Shown piece by piece: positions 44,870 through 55,980 of a DNA stretch of 64,000 nucleotides. The position numbers and the translations under genes are program-made. This DNA is from Hericium rajendrae (Eukaryota; Basidiomycota; Agaricomycetes; Russulales; Hericiaceae). The notes below the pieces were generated by a model that was not told where the DNA came from, ran no database searches, and worked only from the letters and a program-made list of their open reading frames with translations. The DNA is taken from positions 2,232,001 through 2,296,000 of the forward strand of contig CM065884.1 of assembly GCA_033439255.1 (NCBI GenBank). Direction: 5' to 3'. The first letter of the stretch is position 1; the number at the start of each line of letters is the position of its first letter.

Positions 44870-46861
44870 CGCTAAGGCCCAGCAGCTGGACAAGCATGAT
44901 GGCGAGGGCACACGGCTCTGCTCTCACATTGTTCTTGCTTTCTGACGTGTTTTTTTTTCATGGCTTCACGCAGGGCGTGCTTTGTTGACGGGCATTGGGA
45001 GGGGTATCGTGTTTATCGCATCACAAGGTGAGGTTTACAAACAAGTCCCTCACTGCCACTGATGACAGCTCACTTGCAGCAACACGCGCCAACCTCTATG
45101 CAAAATCCTTGCGTCGTCGGGCGCACGAGGTCAGGGTGCGACTACACACCTTTCTACCAACAGCTACGCACCGTCCCCATCAGTGTCATCAATGAAACAT
45201 TCGATGTAGGCCCTGGGCTGCTGAGGGCATTTCAGGCTGAGGATGGAGGACAGCACATGGTCCCTGGGGGCAAGGAGGGAGGGCTGAGGGCTGGAGGGGA
45301 GCGAATAGTACCTCATGTGTTCTCCTCTCCTTTGAACGGACTGACGTGGCCTTCTGGCATTTTGCACACCCCTTCACCCCTCTCAGACGTCAGCCATTCC
45401 TCTTCTCCCCCACCATCACCTACCTCCATTGCCGGGCCCTCGCGTTCTCCATCCTCTCCCACTCCGGACCAGCTTGACGATGCCCCCAGCCACCGGTGCC
45501 GGTCCTTCTCCTGCAATGAGGGCAGACCTGGCCAGACCTCCTGCACTCCCGTGCAGCTGCACAAGATCAAAGCAAAGTCGAAGAGAAGGAATCACAAAAG
45601 GGCCAGGGGTCAAGCGGCAAACAGCGTGGCTGCCAAACTGCCTAAGATTTGCTCATCACTATCAAGGCATCTGCTGAAGCCTATCTTAGTCCAAACGAAG
45701 TTTGATTCGGCCCGGCTATGAAGGGCCCAGTGGGCGTTCGTCGACGTCTGCATGCCTCCCCTTCGCATGAAGCCGTGGACTGTGCCGGAGCTCCTGAGGG
45801 CTGGGTTCCGGGTCTTGGAATGGGACGACAGGTACGCGACATTGTGGCTGTCTTCTCAGCCTCCAATGCTGATCGCCTTTGGGCTGCAGCATGCCCCACA
45901 TGCTCTGCAATGGGAAAGGCCGCATCATTGGCGTCCTTCTGGGAAGACCGCAAGACCCGGAGTGGGAGTCCGTTACAGAGGAGGTCACCGTCGCGCTGGA
46001 GGGAGCAGAGAAGGAGAGTCAGAGGTGGTCCACAACAGGTCTGGTTGATGGTCGGCGGGGTGCTTTCTTGGCTTTGAACATAGGGGTGTGGTATGGCGGT
46101 GGGCCCAAGGTGAGTCGTGCTTTTTTAAGACTGTGACCCCGACCGCTGAGACTTGTCCTTTCAAAGGCTCTAGGAAATCTTTGTCATAGTGGCCCCATGC
46201 AACGCATTCTAGACAAACTCTTAGTGAATCCTGTGCTCAAGCGAGTGGCTGGCTTCGGGAGCAGTACGTGATTTTTGAAGATGTTAGGAAGTGTCTGACT
46301 GGAGTTTGCAGGTGTTTTTGCTCTGTATGCACCTAAAATATACCACTACTACCAGTCCACCCTCGACGTTCTCGTGGAGCATTTCCCCTCTCTCAAGTGG
46401 CCCTTTGCCAACAGCATATTCCCCACCTGTACTTTCAACCTTGGCCCGGCCACGGTATGCAATGACCACTTGGATTGCACCAACGTGCCCCATGGCTGGT
46501 GCGTCATCACGCCTTTCGGGCGTTTTGACCACACCAAGGGAGGACAGCTTATCTTATGGGAGTTTGGTGTCATCATCAATATCCGCTCCGGCTCGACGGC
46601 CGCCATCCTATCTGCCTCCGTTCGCCATGGAAACACGCAAATCCAGAAGGGAGAAACGAGTTCTCTTTTACCCAATACTGTCCAGGAGAGCTGCTTTCCT
46701 ATACGCACCATGGCTTCCGTCCTGTGGGGACACTCTCTCACAAGGAGCACGTCACAATGGATGGGACACCGGAAGAGCACTGGCGTTGGGCCTTATCTTT
46801 GTTTTCAACACTATCCTCTTTGCTTGCTGATCGTCTGTCCGTATTTGGAGAGCGGCCTTAA
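44870..46861 (+). pseudogene. TET/JBP-family 2-oxoglutarate/Fe(II) dioxygenase, decayed
   Basis: This family oxidises 5-methylcytosine or thymine in DNA and is expanded beside KDZ elements in agarics. The C-terminal core fits: a conserved H-x-D in CNDHLDCTNVPHGWC, then GGQLILWEFGV, an SASVRHGN segment with the distal His, and a GET...FSFTQY segment where the family has the 2-oxoglutarate-binding Arg. Upstream are KFDSARL, WAFVDV, GFRVLEWDD and GKGRIIGVLLG. Introns: 45830-45889, about 46110-46165, and about 46265-46311. Decay: a TGA in frame at 45719-45721, and a one-base frame change at about 46654 right at the Arg position, after which the other frame reads to 46861. The start is uncertain; 5' exons near 44870-45010 are tentative. 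Confidence 0.75.
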
Positions 46862-48905
46862 GTTTTCTCTGCTAGTCAACAAGATCTTGAATGCCCTCGA
46901 AGGCTCTAATGTACTTATCGTAGTAATAGTAACATCGTCCTACTGAGCATTTTTCTCATACCAGGGCCCAGAATGCTATACGGTGCAAATCATCACGTGA
47001 TGACATAATTATGTCACAGGCACGTGCATTGTTTGCTGGCTCTGGCTAACTTGTACTTTCTCCCAGCTGTTATTCTTCCTTGCCCCCAGCCATTCAGTCA
47101 CCCACGTCTTCCTGTCCTCCTCTGCTCATGCTCGAGCTGTGCTGAAATGACAAAGGTGAAGAAATGTACCTACGAGGCCTACGACCATCAGGCGCCTCAA
47201 GTTGTTTTGGAGGTGGTCACGGTCACGAGTCATCGTGTCCACGCTCGGTCCACCGTGGTTCAGCCTGCCCTTCTCAAAATCAACTCGAACTCCAACGATT
47301 TAACGCCTCTCAAGGAGCAAGGCTCGACGACGCTGAGCCTGTAGTGGCTGCTCAAGAGCCGGGCTTGCAGGGCATACAGGTGGTGGTGGCGAAGCGATAC
47401 AGCAACTCGGTGAGTCATGGTCTTCCCCTTCGTTTCAATGGCTCTGATATGTGTTTGCGCAGGACCGTCCACTCTTTACGTGGAGAGAGCATGCATCAGA
47501 ATATCTCGACAAACATCAGGAAGAGCCATATTTACTGACTAGCCTGACAATCTGATTTGTCTGAAATTTTTCAAATGTCTGGACCAAAATATGCATAAAA
47601 TGATAAGTAGATACTTTTTACCTTCAGATATGCTTCAGATGTCATCAGAGCTATCAGATCTTCAAAAATATCCAGACATTGATAATTTTGTTAGAGATTC
47701 AAGATTTTTTCAGATAAATCAACAATCTTCAGATGAAAATCCTACAGGTGTCTATCATTAGATATTCTCAGACCTTTCAGAGTTTCAAATTCTGTCAGAC
47801 ACAACAAATATTATCAGACTTTGTATCAAACATCAGGGATATTACAAATGTCAGACATAGATCCTGCAGGTGTCTATTGTCAGATATAATCAGACATTTC
47901 AGATTTTTATGTTGAGTCAGATATAAAAAATATAATCAGACACATCACAAAGTTCAGATAAAATTTCTACAGGTGTCTATTGTTAGACATTCTCAGACCT
48001 TTCAGAGTTCCAAATTCTGTCAGGCACAACAAATATTATCAGACTTTGTATTAAACATCAGACATATTACAAAGTTCAGGCAAAATTCCTGCAGGTGTCT
48101 ATCATCAGACACAATTAGATTTTCAGATTTACAAACTCTGTCAGATATACTAAATATTATCAGACTTTGTATAAAAAGTCAGATCATCAGACATAATTAG
48201 ACATTTTATAAAAAGTTAGAAACATTATTTTTGTCAAATCAAGTCAGACTACTTTCTATTGTTCAGATATAATCAGACATGCCAGAATTTTGATGTCCAT
48301 CAAGCATTTATATTTTTCTCACATGCTGTCTAAAAATCCTTGAGACTCAATACTTTAAAAACAACAAATGAATCTATTGCTCAGATATAATCAGACGAAC
48401 TCAGAGTCAGAAGCAGACTTGAACTCAGAAGTACATCAGACTGGCACTCCATTTTTAATCATTTGAATCATTGATTGAATAGTAATGAAATCACATTAAA
48501 CTGGGTACTATACATGATTGGTAAATGTGGTCCTCAAACTCGAATCGGGCCTGCTGGCACAGCACGATGCATGCACAGGCACGGGGGCCGTGCAGATCCG
48601 TGCAGATCCATGCTAGATCGGAGAGACCATGCACGACACAGCACCATGCGTGGGGAGTGGACGTCGTGAATGACACCATGCGGCCGTGCGAGCAGCAGCA
48701 AGGCCACACATATGACGGCCTGAGCCACGCATGAGCATGGATGCCACAGATGGCCGGGGCGTGCTAGGCATACTTGGACTGCACAGGAGATGGGGTATGG
48801 AAGACGCTGGGTGTGGGGCGTGGGGTGCGGCAGAGGCGAATGAAGGGGAGTGGGGTGCAGAAAGGCAGTATGCGGAGGTGTGCTTGTTGAGGCGAACGAG
48901 AAAAT

Positions 48906-48937
48906 GGGAGTACCGCTCGAAAACGAACAGTACTCCC
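48906..48937 (-). repeat. Hairpin H3
   Basis: gggagtac...gtactccc palindrome with CTCG/CGA centre. Minus-strand intron-like start lies near 48985 (AAGATGAGT, donor possibly altered) with GCTAATTC just before the hairpin. Confidence 0.65.
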
Positions 48938-49341
48938 CGAATTAGCAAAGAAACAGTATAGTACAGTATAAATTTTACTCATCTTGACCTCCGCAGAGCC
49001 CCTCAGACTTCCACCAAAACCCTTCGGCCTTCAAACCATCAGAGAAGGAGGACGAAAAGCATGGCCAGGCCACACTCGAGGCCTGGGGTCGTGCGCATTC
49101 GCCCGGGCTCATGTGCAAATGTCGGGGGCTATGCACGTCCGTGCGGGCTCGTATGCATCGGGGCATCCACGCGGGGTCGTGCACATCCGTGCTGGTCTTG
49201 CACGAGATAAGGTATGCAGGGCATGTGCTGGACATGGTGTGGACAGCGCGGGGGAAATGGGGCACGGGCAGGGATGGGATGCGGGGCGCGGGGCATGGGA
49301 GAGGCGAGGGTCTGGGTGTGGTTGTTGAGGTGGAAGAGAAC

Positions 49342-49374
49342 GGGGAGTACTGTCGATAACGAGCAGTACTCCCC
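49342..49374 (-). repeat. Hairpin H4
   Basis: ggggagtact...agtactcccc palindrome. TTAACTG precedes it on the minus strand, but no donor is evident, so it is a partial unit. Confidence 0.6.
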
Positions 49375-49459
49375 CAGTTAATTCCGTGCGTGGGACGTGA
49401 GGCACGGCGAAGGCGACGTGCGGGGCGTGGGACACGAATGAGGGGCAGTGAAGACTTAT

Positions 49460-49493
49460 GGGGAATACTGCTCGATAACGAGCAATATTCCCC
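49460..49493 (-). repeat. Hairpin H5 after a reverse donor
   Basis: ggggaatactgctcg / cgagcaatattcccc palindrome. Minus-strand donor AAG|GTAAGT at 49537, branch-like GTGCTAACG, hairpin about 38 bases after the donor hexamer. Confidence 0.75.
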
Positions 49494-49661
49494 ACGTTAG
49501 CACGGTAGATACAAATATAAGACTGATTTCTACTTACCTTATCGTGCCCGACAGAAGGCGCGGGAGCACAGGAGATCGAGCACGGCAGAAACCGTGCAGG
49601 ATACAGGGTGAGAGGTGTGGGAGAGGCACGGCGAAAAGATGGATCTAGTACACAAAACGAT

Positions 49662-49690
49662 GAGTATTGCTCGATAACCGAGCAGTATTC
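49662..49690 (-). repeat. Hairpin H6 after a reverse donor
   Basis: gagtattgctcg...cgagcagtattc palindrome. Minus-strand donor CAG|GTAAGT at 49735. Confidence 0.7.
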
Positions 49691-49790
49691 CCCAGTTCAT
49701 GGTATGAACCAAAATAAAACAATATATTTACTTACCTGGAACTCTCCAGCGTTCAAAATCATGTGGAATCAAGGAGATTGAAGGAAACGG

Positions 49791-49822
49791 GGAGTACGGC
49801 TCGATAACGAGCAGTACTCCCT
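49791..49822 (-). repeat. Hairpin H7 after a reverse donor
   Basis: gggagtacggctcg / cgagcagtactccc palindrome. Minus-strand donor TAG|GTGAGT at 49865 and branch-like GTGCTAATC. Confidence 0.75.
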
Positions 49823-49899
49823 AGATTAGCACGATAAACAACTAAAAAGCAGACTTTTCACTCACCTATGGCTTCCGTATCCTCCATCATGCTCTCTCA

Positions 49900-50170
49900 T
49901 TCTTCAAACAGTCCCTCCAGCCTTCAAAATTTTCAGAAAACGAGCGGAGGAGAGCTGGCAGGAGATAGCAACGGACTGACTTAGAGTGCAACGCGCGTTG
50001 TGTGTCCGGCAGCCACCGGCCCGGTCGGCAATTCCCGAACGGCAATCCCCGGCAACGTGCGTCGTCGTCAACGTGTCGTGTCGTTCGACTTGTCCGTTCT
50101 TGCCTCCTCTTTTAATTTCGCATCTCAAGGCCTCAAGACTCGCTAGGGGACTTAACAAAGGTATCAAAGT
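49900..50170. promoter_or_regulatory. Divergent centre of HE-3
   Basis: It contains GGCAGCCACCGGCCCGGTCGGCAATTCCCGAACGGCAA-type words. Hairpin units left of it face left and those right of it face right, so transcription would diverge here. No clear TATA box. Confidence 0.45.
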
Positions 50171-50208
50171 GAGTATTTACTAGTTTTTGACATTCATGTA
50201 CTAACTAT

Positions 50209-50238
50209 GAGGGTATCGTTCGATAACTCGATACCCTC
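50209..50238 (+). repeat. Hairpin H8 after a splice donor
   Basis: gagggtatcg...cgataccctc palindrome. Donor AAA|GTGAGT at 50169, branch-like GTACTAAC 50198-50205, hairpin 40 bases after the donor. Confidence 0.75.
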
Positions 50239-50351
50239 TTGTCCCCTCGTTCTGGCAGTTCGACTTGGAGACTAGGCGGTTCGGAAATGGCGAAGAGGGC
50301 TTCAAGGTAAGTAAAACAAAACTTCTATCTGCTTTGTTTTCGTACTAATGT

Positions 50352-50383
50352 GGGGTGTCGCTCGTTATCGAGCGAGACTCCCC
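50352..50383 (+). repeat. Hairpin H9 after a splice donor
   Basis: ggggtgtcgctcg / cgagcgagactcccc palindrome. Donor AAG|GTAAGT at 50307, branch-like GTACTAAT, hairpin 45 bases after the donor. Confidence 0.75.
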
Positions 50384-50833
50384 TCTGTTGGTCACAACCC
50401 CACGACCTCCGCGTCACCTCTGTGCCCCCGACATCGCCCTCGCCTCGCCCTCTTCCTGCCTTCGGAGCTCCACGGTGCCATCTGCAAGCCCGACACCTCC
50501 CGCGGCTCGCACACCCACCCCATTCACTTCCCCGCGCGCCTCCCCCGATCCCCACGCGGACCCACCACTTCATGCGAGGGTGCCGGGTGCTAACACCTAC
50601 GACAACCCCCTGTGATACTCTCAAGAGCCTGCACGAGCCCCAACAGCTCGCGCAGATCTGCGATGTCATCTCCGTCTCCGCCACGCAGCCCCCAGCCATC
50701 GCGCACCTATCTCGACCCGGTGCAGATCTCGCCACGTCATACGAGCTCAACAGATGGTGTGAGGACGGACGAGTGCCCGGCAAGTACGACAACGCCCGCG
50801 CGAGCCCCCAACATCTCGCGTGGGACAGGTCAA

Positions 50834-50857
50834 GTCTCGTTGCCACGGCAACGAGAC
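50834..50857. promoter_or_regulatory. RFX X-box-like palindrome in HE-3
   Basis: gtctcGTTGCCACGGCAACgagac, with a 14-base core matching the RFX-type X-box pattern apart from the central Y. It follows the GC-rich stretch after the last hairpin. Confidence 0.5.
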
Positions 50858-53800
50858 TCGACTAAGTGTCGTACAATGTGTGCTCTCACCTCGCCTCACC
50901 TCGCACCTCTACCTTACACTCGTGCATGTCTATGACAACAGGTATGTAATGAGTGCACTTTATCATTTCTATAAATTGACTGATCGTCTCTTTTTCTATA
51001 ATAAACATGCTACGGGGCCTCCACAATGGCCACGTCATGCACATGATAGCAGTAAGTGCCCTGTCATAGTGTGTACGACTTTGTGAGGAGCTCACGCGTG
51101 TCTGCAAAGCTACGCACACCTTGTGTCTGTGTGCTTGTAGGTTTGTGGTATATTTCTACTTGATAAGATGTACTCTAATCTGCATCCCTTGGTCTCTCTT
51201 TTAATGACGTGGACTCATTTTCGGGGGCAGGCTTATCTTGGCTCATTCATGCTAACACATCTGTGTCCTGCAGCTTTGTGCCATACCCTATAGCACTATG
51301 TATGTATTCAGCTACCTGACTGTGTGCAGGAAGCTCTTGCATTTCTGGTGTGCCTGTATTAGTTTATTTGTATTTGAAACCTTGCTAGCTTTCCTCATTT
51401 TGAGGTTGATCTAGTCTGATATATTTGGACTACGATCTGATCTGATATTTGTGGTCTGATTTATGCCTGATTAAGATCTGACTTCAGAATGTAAACTGAT
51501 GTTCCAATGTTGACTGAATAATAAGCTTGTCTGAGTGTCTGACTAAACTGATTTCAGATACTGTATCTGAAAGCAGTGAAATCAGACTAAAATTAGGACT
51601 GTTCTGATGCTTCAGATAAAGTTCTGACATCAGACCAAGTCTGACTCTCAGACCAGAAGTCTGATATTAGACTTTGATATCTGATGTTAGACATGCTCTG
51701 ATTTCAGACATTGTCTGATATTAGACTTCTGATCTGAGAGTCAGACTTTATCCTGATGTCAGACTTTTAGTCTGAGAGTCAGATACTTGTCTGAAGTCAG
51801 ATAATTTTTTCTGATATGGTCTGATGATGTCTGGACAATAGACACCCGTAGGAATGTCTGACTATTTGACAACTCAAATTTAGGCAAAATCAGGCAAAAT
51901 CAGATACATTTCAGGCAAATTTCAGACAAGTCAGACAATTTGAGGTTTACTGATGAACTTATGCAGCTGGAAGGAAGAGGCTTGGCAGGAGACGGCGATG
52001 CCTTGGGCATGTCACAAAGTGACAGCGCGTGTCATTCATGCGAGGTCGAGGCTGCTGAGTTTCGTTGCCGGGAGTGCCATGGGGCAGCTCTGGTCTGCAA
52101 ACGCTGTCTGAAAGTGGCGCATGGTGCAGTCCCGCTCCACATGGTCGAGGTACGCCTGTTGTTTCCCTTCTGCTGCATCATTATCACTAATATGCCGTAG
52201 AAATGGATCGGCAATCGGTTTGAGCCCATCTCACTGCGCGAAATTGGCCTCAGGGTGCAAATCGGTCATGCCGCTGGTGGCCTCTGCCCGTCCCGTGTTC
52301 TAGGCCGCATCGACTTTGTCATTCTTCATACCAATGGAATACACTGCATCGCAGTAGACTTCTGTGGTTGCTCGTCAAGCTTGTCGCACTGTGCTCAACT
52401 CCTTCGTGCCTCATGGTGGCCAGCCACGCTGCTTCAACCCCAAACCTGCACCACAATGTCCCTCCTTCGACAATTCCACGCCTTGAATCTTCAAGGCAAG
52501 CTATCAGCATATGATTGCTACAAGGTGTTAGAGCTGCAAACCAATGGAGCAGGCCTTCAGAAGCTACCGGTGAGAATACATTCTGGTTGCACTGCTAGCT
52601 TCCTGGTGCTGACAGTCTCTCCTTCTGTAGGATCGACTGCCAATGTTTATGTTGATGATTCATGAGTGGTGTTTTACCAAGCTGCTGAAGCGTGCTGGTA
52701 GGGGTTTGGATCCCACTGGGATTCAGGGCACGAAGCCGGGTGAGCTGGCTGTGAAATGTCCTGCTTGCCTGCAGCCTGGGGTGAACCTGCCGTCAAACTG
52801 GATGGATGCGCCTGCTGAAAAGCGTATGTCTGCCATCAAGGTGCTTCTGACTCTGGCTGATACTTCTTAGGTTTCTCTACTGGTTAGTGCTAGCTATGGA
52901 CACCAATTTTTGCTTGAAGAGTCGCCTTTGCACCAGCGAGGACTTGGACCCACCGCTGGGCAGTGGCTTCACATACTTTGTAGAGAGCAAGGCCTATGGG
53001 AAGTACGTCATAGAGCATACAAGCGAAGAGGAGGTACATCCGCGAGGCATCGTTCTTATTCCATTCTTACACATTGCCTCTATATAGATCAGTACTTGCA
53101 TCTCTTTCACTGCACTGGCTACAGCAAGCCTGAAACAAACAAAGGGCCTGGCATCAACTGGCATTGGTGCAGTAACCTGTGGCCGCCACCAGTTCTGGAG
53201 GGCAAATGGCCTCGGCGACCTACAGAAAGGGGAATGGTTCGTCGTACCAGCAGCCTTCTCCTGTCTGCTGTCTGACTCCTATATAGTTATCTTAACATGG
53301 ACTACATTTTTCTGTCCACATTGGCAGGCAAGATCGTCAAGACCCTCGTGTCTTCTTATGACCTCGCGTGCCAGTGGGAGAAGAAATTCTGGCTGCGCGT
53401 TGACGATTTCCCCAGCGATATGCAGGAGTCACTCACTGATGCAGAAGTCATCTTCCTTGTCCCCGAGTTCCATCTTCAAGCCCACAAGGAAAAGTGTCAC
53501 AGTCTGTATTCCTCTCGTCGGACTGTTGGGATGGGGCGCTCAGAACTGGAGGGCCCTGAGAGAAATTGGGCTTGGCTCAATGGTGCAGCAGCTAGTACTA
53601 AGGAGATGGGTCCTGGGTCACGCCGAGATACCCTGGATGATTTCTGTGGCTTCGCAAACTGGAGGTGAGTAGTTGACATGGGTGCGTGGCCATTACAGCT
53701 CTGTAATGGCTGTTTGCTAACCTCCATTGTTAGGCTCTGCTCTTCTTCGAAAGATGCTCCTTGCCATCCCCAATGCGATCAGTTTTTACCATGCATTTGA

Positions 53801-54489
53801 TGACATGGAGGATGGCCTCCGCGAAAAGCGCCCGGAACAGGTTGAGGCCTGGGAGATCATGTTCGCTGCCTGGAACGAGGATAAGAAGCACAACCCCAGC
53901 CCATTCACTGTGCCTCGTGCAAGTCAGTACCTGTCCTGTGCATTGAGGAGTACATTGCTGATCTGTTTGATGCAGAAAAGACACTGACAGAGATAAGGCA
54001 GGAGCTGAAGGAGGAGGAGCATGCTGCACTCATCAGGGAAATTGGAATTCTACATAGCCCAGTGTTGGGTTATGTGTCCTATCAGAGTGCTATGAGGTCT
54101 ACGTAGCTACCCTTCTTAGCTATGTAGGGCTATGAGACCTATCATAGCTTCCATAGCAGTAAGTGGAAGCTATATAGTGCTATATACTTTTGAGGGGCAG
54201 ATATGATTGCTATATAAACTTGTCAGCTTGCTATGGTCCCTATAGCTCCTATGGCCCTTACATTTAGTGAGCTAGACTCCATAATCATCCAGTCAAAATT
54301 TTCATATTGCACACTCGAAAGCATGGCAAAAATTATATACTTATTAACTCCTACTAAATGACATTGTAGCTACAACACAGAAGTAAATACACTAGTGAAT
54401 GCTATATGTGCATGAGGCCCATGGACTCTGCACAGCACGGCACAGCCATGCGCAAGGCGAGGCGGCTGTGCACACGCGCGCAGTCAACC

Positions 54490-54612
54490 CTGTAGTCATT
54501 TACCTAAATGTACAGTACTAGCCACCTGACATAAACCTAAATGCCCAGTAAGGCATCACTGACAGCTTATCGGACATAAAGCTAAATGCACACATTTATA
54601 TAAATGTACGGT
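54490..54612 (+). repeat. CATTTAGCTAAATG-type block, left arm
   Basis: CATTTACCTAAATGTACAGT and CATAAACCTAAATGCCCAGT words. The reverse complement is found at 61945-62068. Also like 16318-16442. Confidence 0.7.
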
Positions 54613-55859
54613 AAGTTACAGACATGCTAGCGAGACATGTACTGTGCTACTCCCTGGCCCACCTGCTGCACCTGCCATTTCACATGCCCGCCACGCACGA
54701 CGCCTCCGCTGTGTGCACCCTCCCTGGCCCGTGCGTACCGTACCTGCTGCACCTGTACTGCACTGCCCGCCCACTACTCACGCTATGCTCAGCGCCGGTC
54801 GCGTGCCCATGGTGAGCCTGTGCTCCCGCTGCGCGCCACGCGCCGGGGGCGCGTCAGCACTACCACTCCTCCCGCCCTCGCAGCACCTACCGCGCCAACA
54901 GTGACACCCAGTGCCCTGCCCTCGCTACTTCTGCCGTTCACACTGTGGTCACTCTCTGATGCTATGAGCCCGCCGCGCACATGCGCCCCGCATTCTACGT
55001 GCCTGGCACCCCCGCGACGTGCCATCATCCCGTCGATTCGGGCATACCTATGCTCTGCCTGACCCAACCTATTGCGGGCATGCTTCCTTGCACACACACC
55101 TCCGCTGTTACCCTGCACATGCGTCTGTGGGACGCAAGCTCCCCGCCGCCTTAGAACAACTAACGGTCTTACGCGCTGTTCAGTTGCTGCCGCACGCTAC
55201 TAATCCGTCACGCCCGCCGCTCAACAAGCGCACCGTCAACGTACCTGGCCTTGCCATGCGGCACACACGACCCGACCCCGAGCCCACCGGTGCACCCTCG
55301 CCGCCGCTAGGACAGGCCTCTGACCGCGCGCTCCACAGCACCCTCCCCACCCCGTCGCGCACTCCTCTCCACCACTGCTGCAGCTCCCCGCCAACCACAT
55401 GCTGCGCATGCTACGCATTGACACAGCAGGAAACTGACACTGCCACGCTCAGTCAACTGCTGGGCCTTGGTGAGGCCCAACCGGAAGACTTCACACGACA
55501 TATGCAGCCCTGCCCGACGTGCCCGCCCACCTCTCTGCCTCGTGATGCCATGTACCTCATGCGCGCGCCATTCAAGCACGCGTCATCCCTCCCATCCCCC
55601 ACGCCCTTCGTCCCCATCGTTGGCACCCTATTCGTCGTTGGCCACACCTACGGCGCGCGTATCGTGCATGACTGTGCGCTGGCACGACGCGGCATGGACG
55701 CGGATGCAGGGTGGGGTGTGCTGTCAGGCACACAGCTGTGTTGCACGGCTTGTATGCACTGCCGACGTACCATACTCCATGCAGCGAAGGTGTTGGTGTG
55801 CTGGTATTGTGCGTTGGATCACTGGTGATGCACTGGCACTTGACACCAGTCCCAGCTAT
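54613..55859. other. GC-rich body, first block of HE-4
   Basis: A plus-strand frame of 269 codons (55019-55828) is open and has some Cys pairs near its end (CTACMHCRR), but its composition follows the GC bias, all frames are open, and I recognise no family. I do not call it a gene. Confidence 0.4.
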
Positions 55860-55980
55860 GAAATTATATTATGTACCAGCAAATTGCCTGAAGTGTATTA
55901 CAAAAAACCCGGCAGTTGCTGCCCGGGGCCTTTCCATGCACATTATAATTCTCCCACATTATAATCTAGCTCGGGGCCGC
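55860..55980 (+). repeat. Inverted repeat arm with CATTATAAT, left
   Basis: TGTATTACAAAAAACCCGGC and GCCCGGGGCCTTTCCATGCA, then two CATTATAAT words. The reverse complement lies at 59590-59712. Confidence 0.75.

Larger units (their letters stand above)
47533..51952 (+). mobile_element. HE-3: 4.4-kb hairpin element inside KDZ copy 3
   Basis: Right end ...GTTTACTG next to AT (51953-51954); left end TTACTGAC... after AT (47531-47532). Subterminal DNA is packed with TCAGAC/TCTGA words (47540-48470 and 51410-51945) in inverted order. The inside has five reverse hairpins (48906-49822), a divergent centre near 49980-50070, two forward hairpins (50209, 50352), a GC-rich stretch and an RFX-like palindrome (50834-50857). 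Removing the element with one AT leaves EEPY-ELMQLEG in frame. An alternative 8-bp repeat TTTACTGA (47532, 51946) would not. No protein is recognisable. Confidence 0.75.
47147..54033 (+). pseudogene. KDZ transposase, copy 3 (divergent), split by HE-3 and cut by HE-4
   Basis: The start is MTKVKKCTYEAY at 47147. The 5' exons reach HQEEPY at 47532, including one probable frame change near 47340. After HE-3 the coding resumes at ELMQLEG (51955), with the CxC2-like cluster CHSC...CREC...CKRC...H at the same spacing as copies 1 and 2. Then follow FHALNLQGKLSAYDCYK, LAMDTNFCLK, the intact C-G-R-H segment with GDLQKGEW, NMDYIFL, SSYDLACQW, VPEFHLQAH, LEGPERNWAW and the GPGSRRDTLDDFCG block, and EKTLTEIRQEL. 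HE-4 then begins at 54034, so the C-terminus is lost. Sequence divergence from copies 1 and 2 is large; it is another KDZ subfamily. It follows the TET/JBP gene by 285 bases on the same strand. Confidence 0.85.

Noticed and set aside
48906-50383. CRISPR array (repeated palindromes with spacers)
   Set aside because: Eukaryotic context, variable stem sequences, irregular spacing of about 115-440 bases, opposite orientations around a centre.
47532-51953. 8-bp direct repeat TTTACTGA as the HE-3 target duplication
   Set aside because: Removing one copy leaves the KDZ frame out of register. The AT junction keeps it in register and agrees with the other elements.
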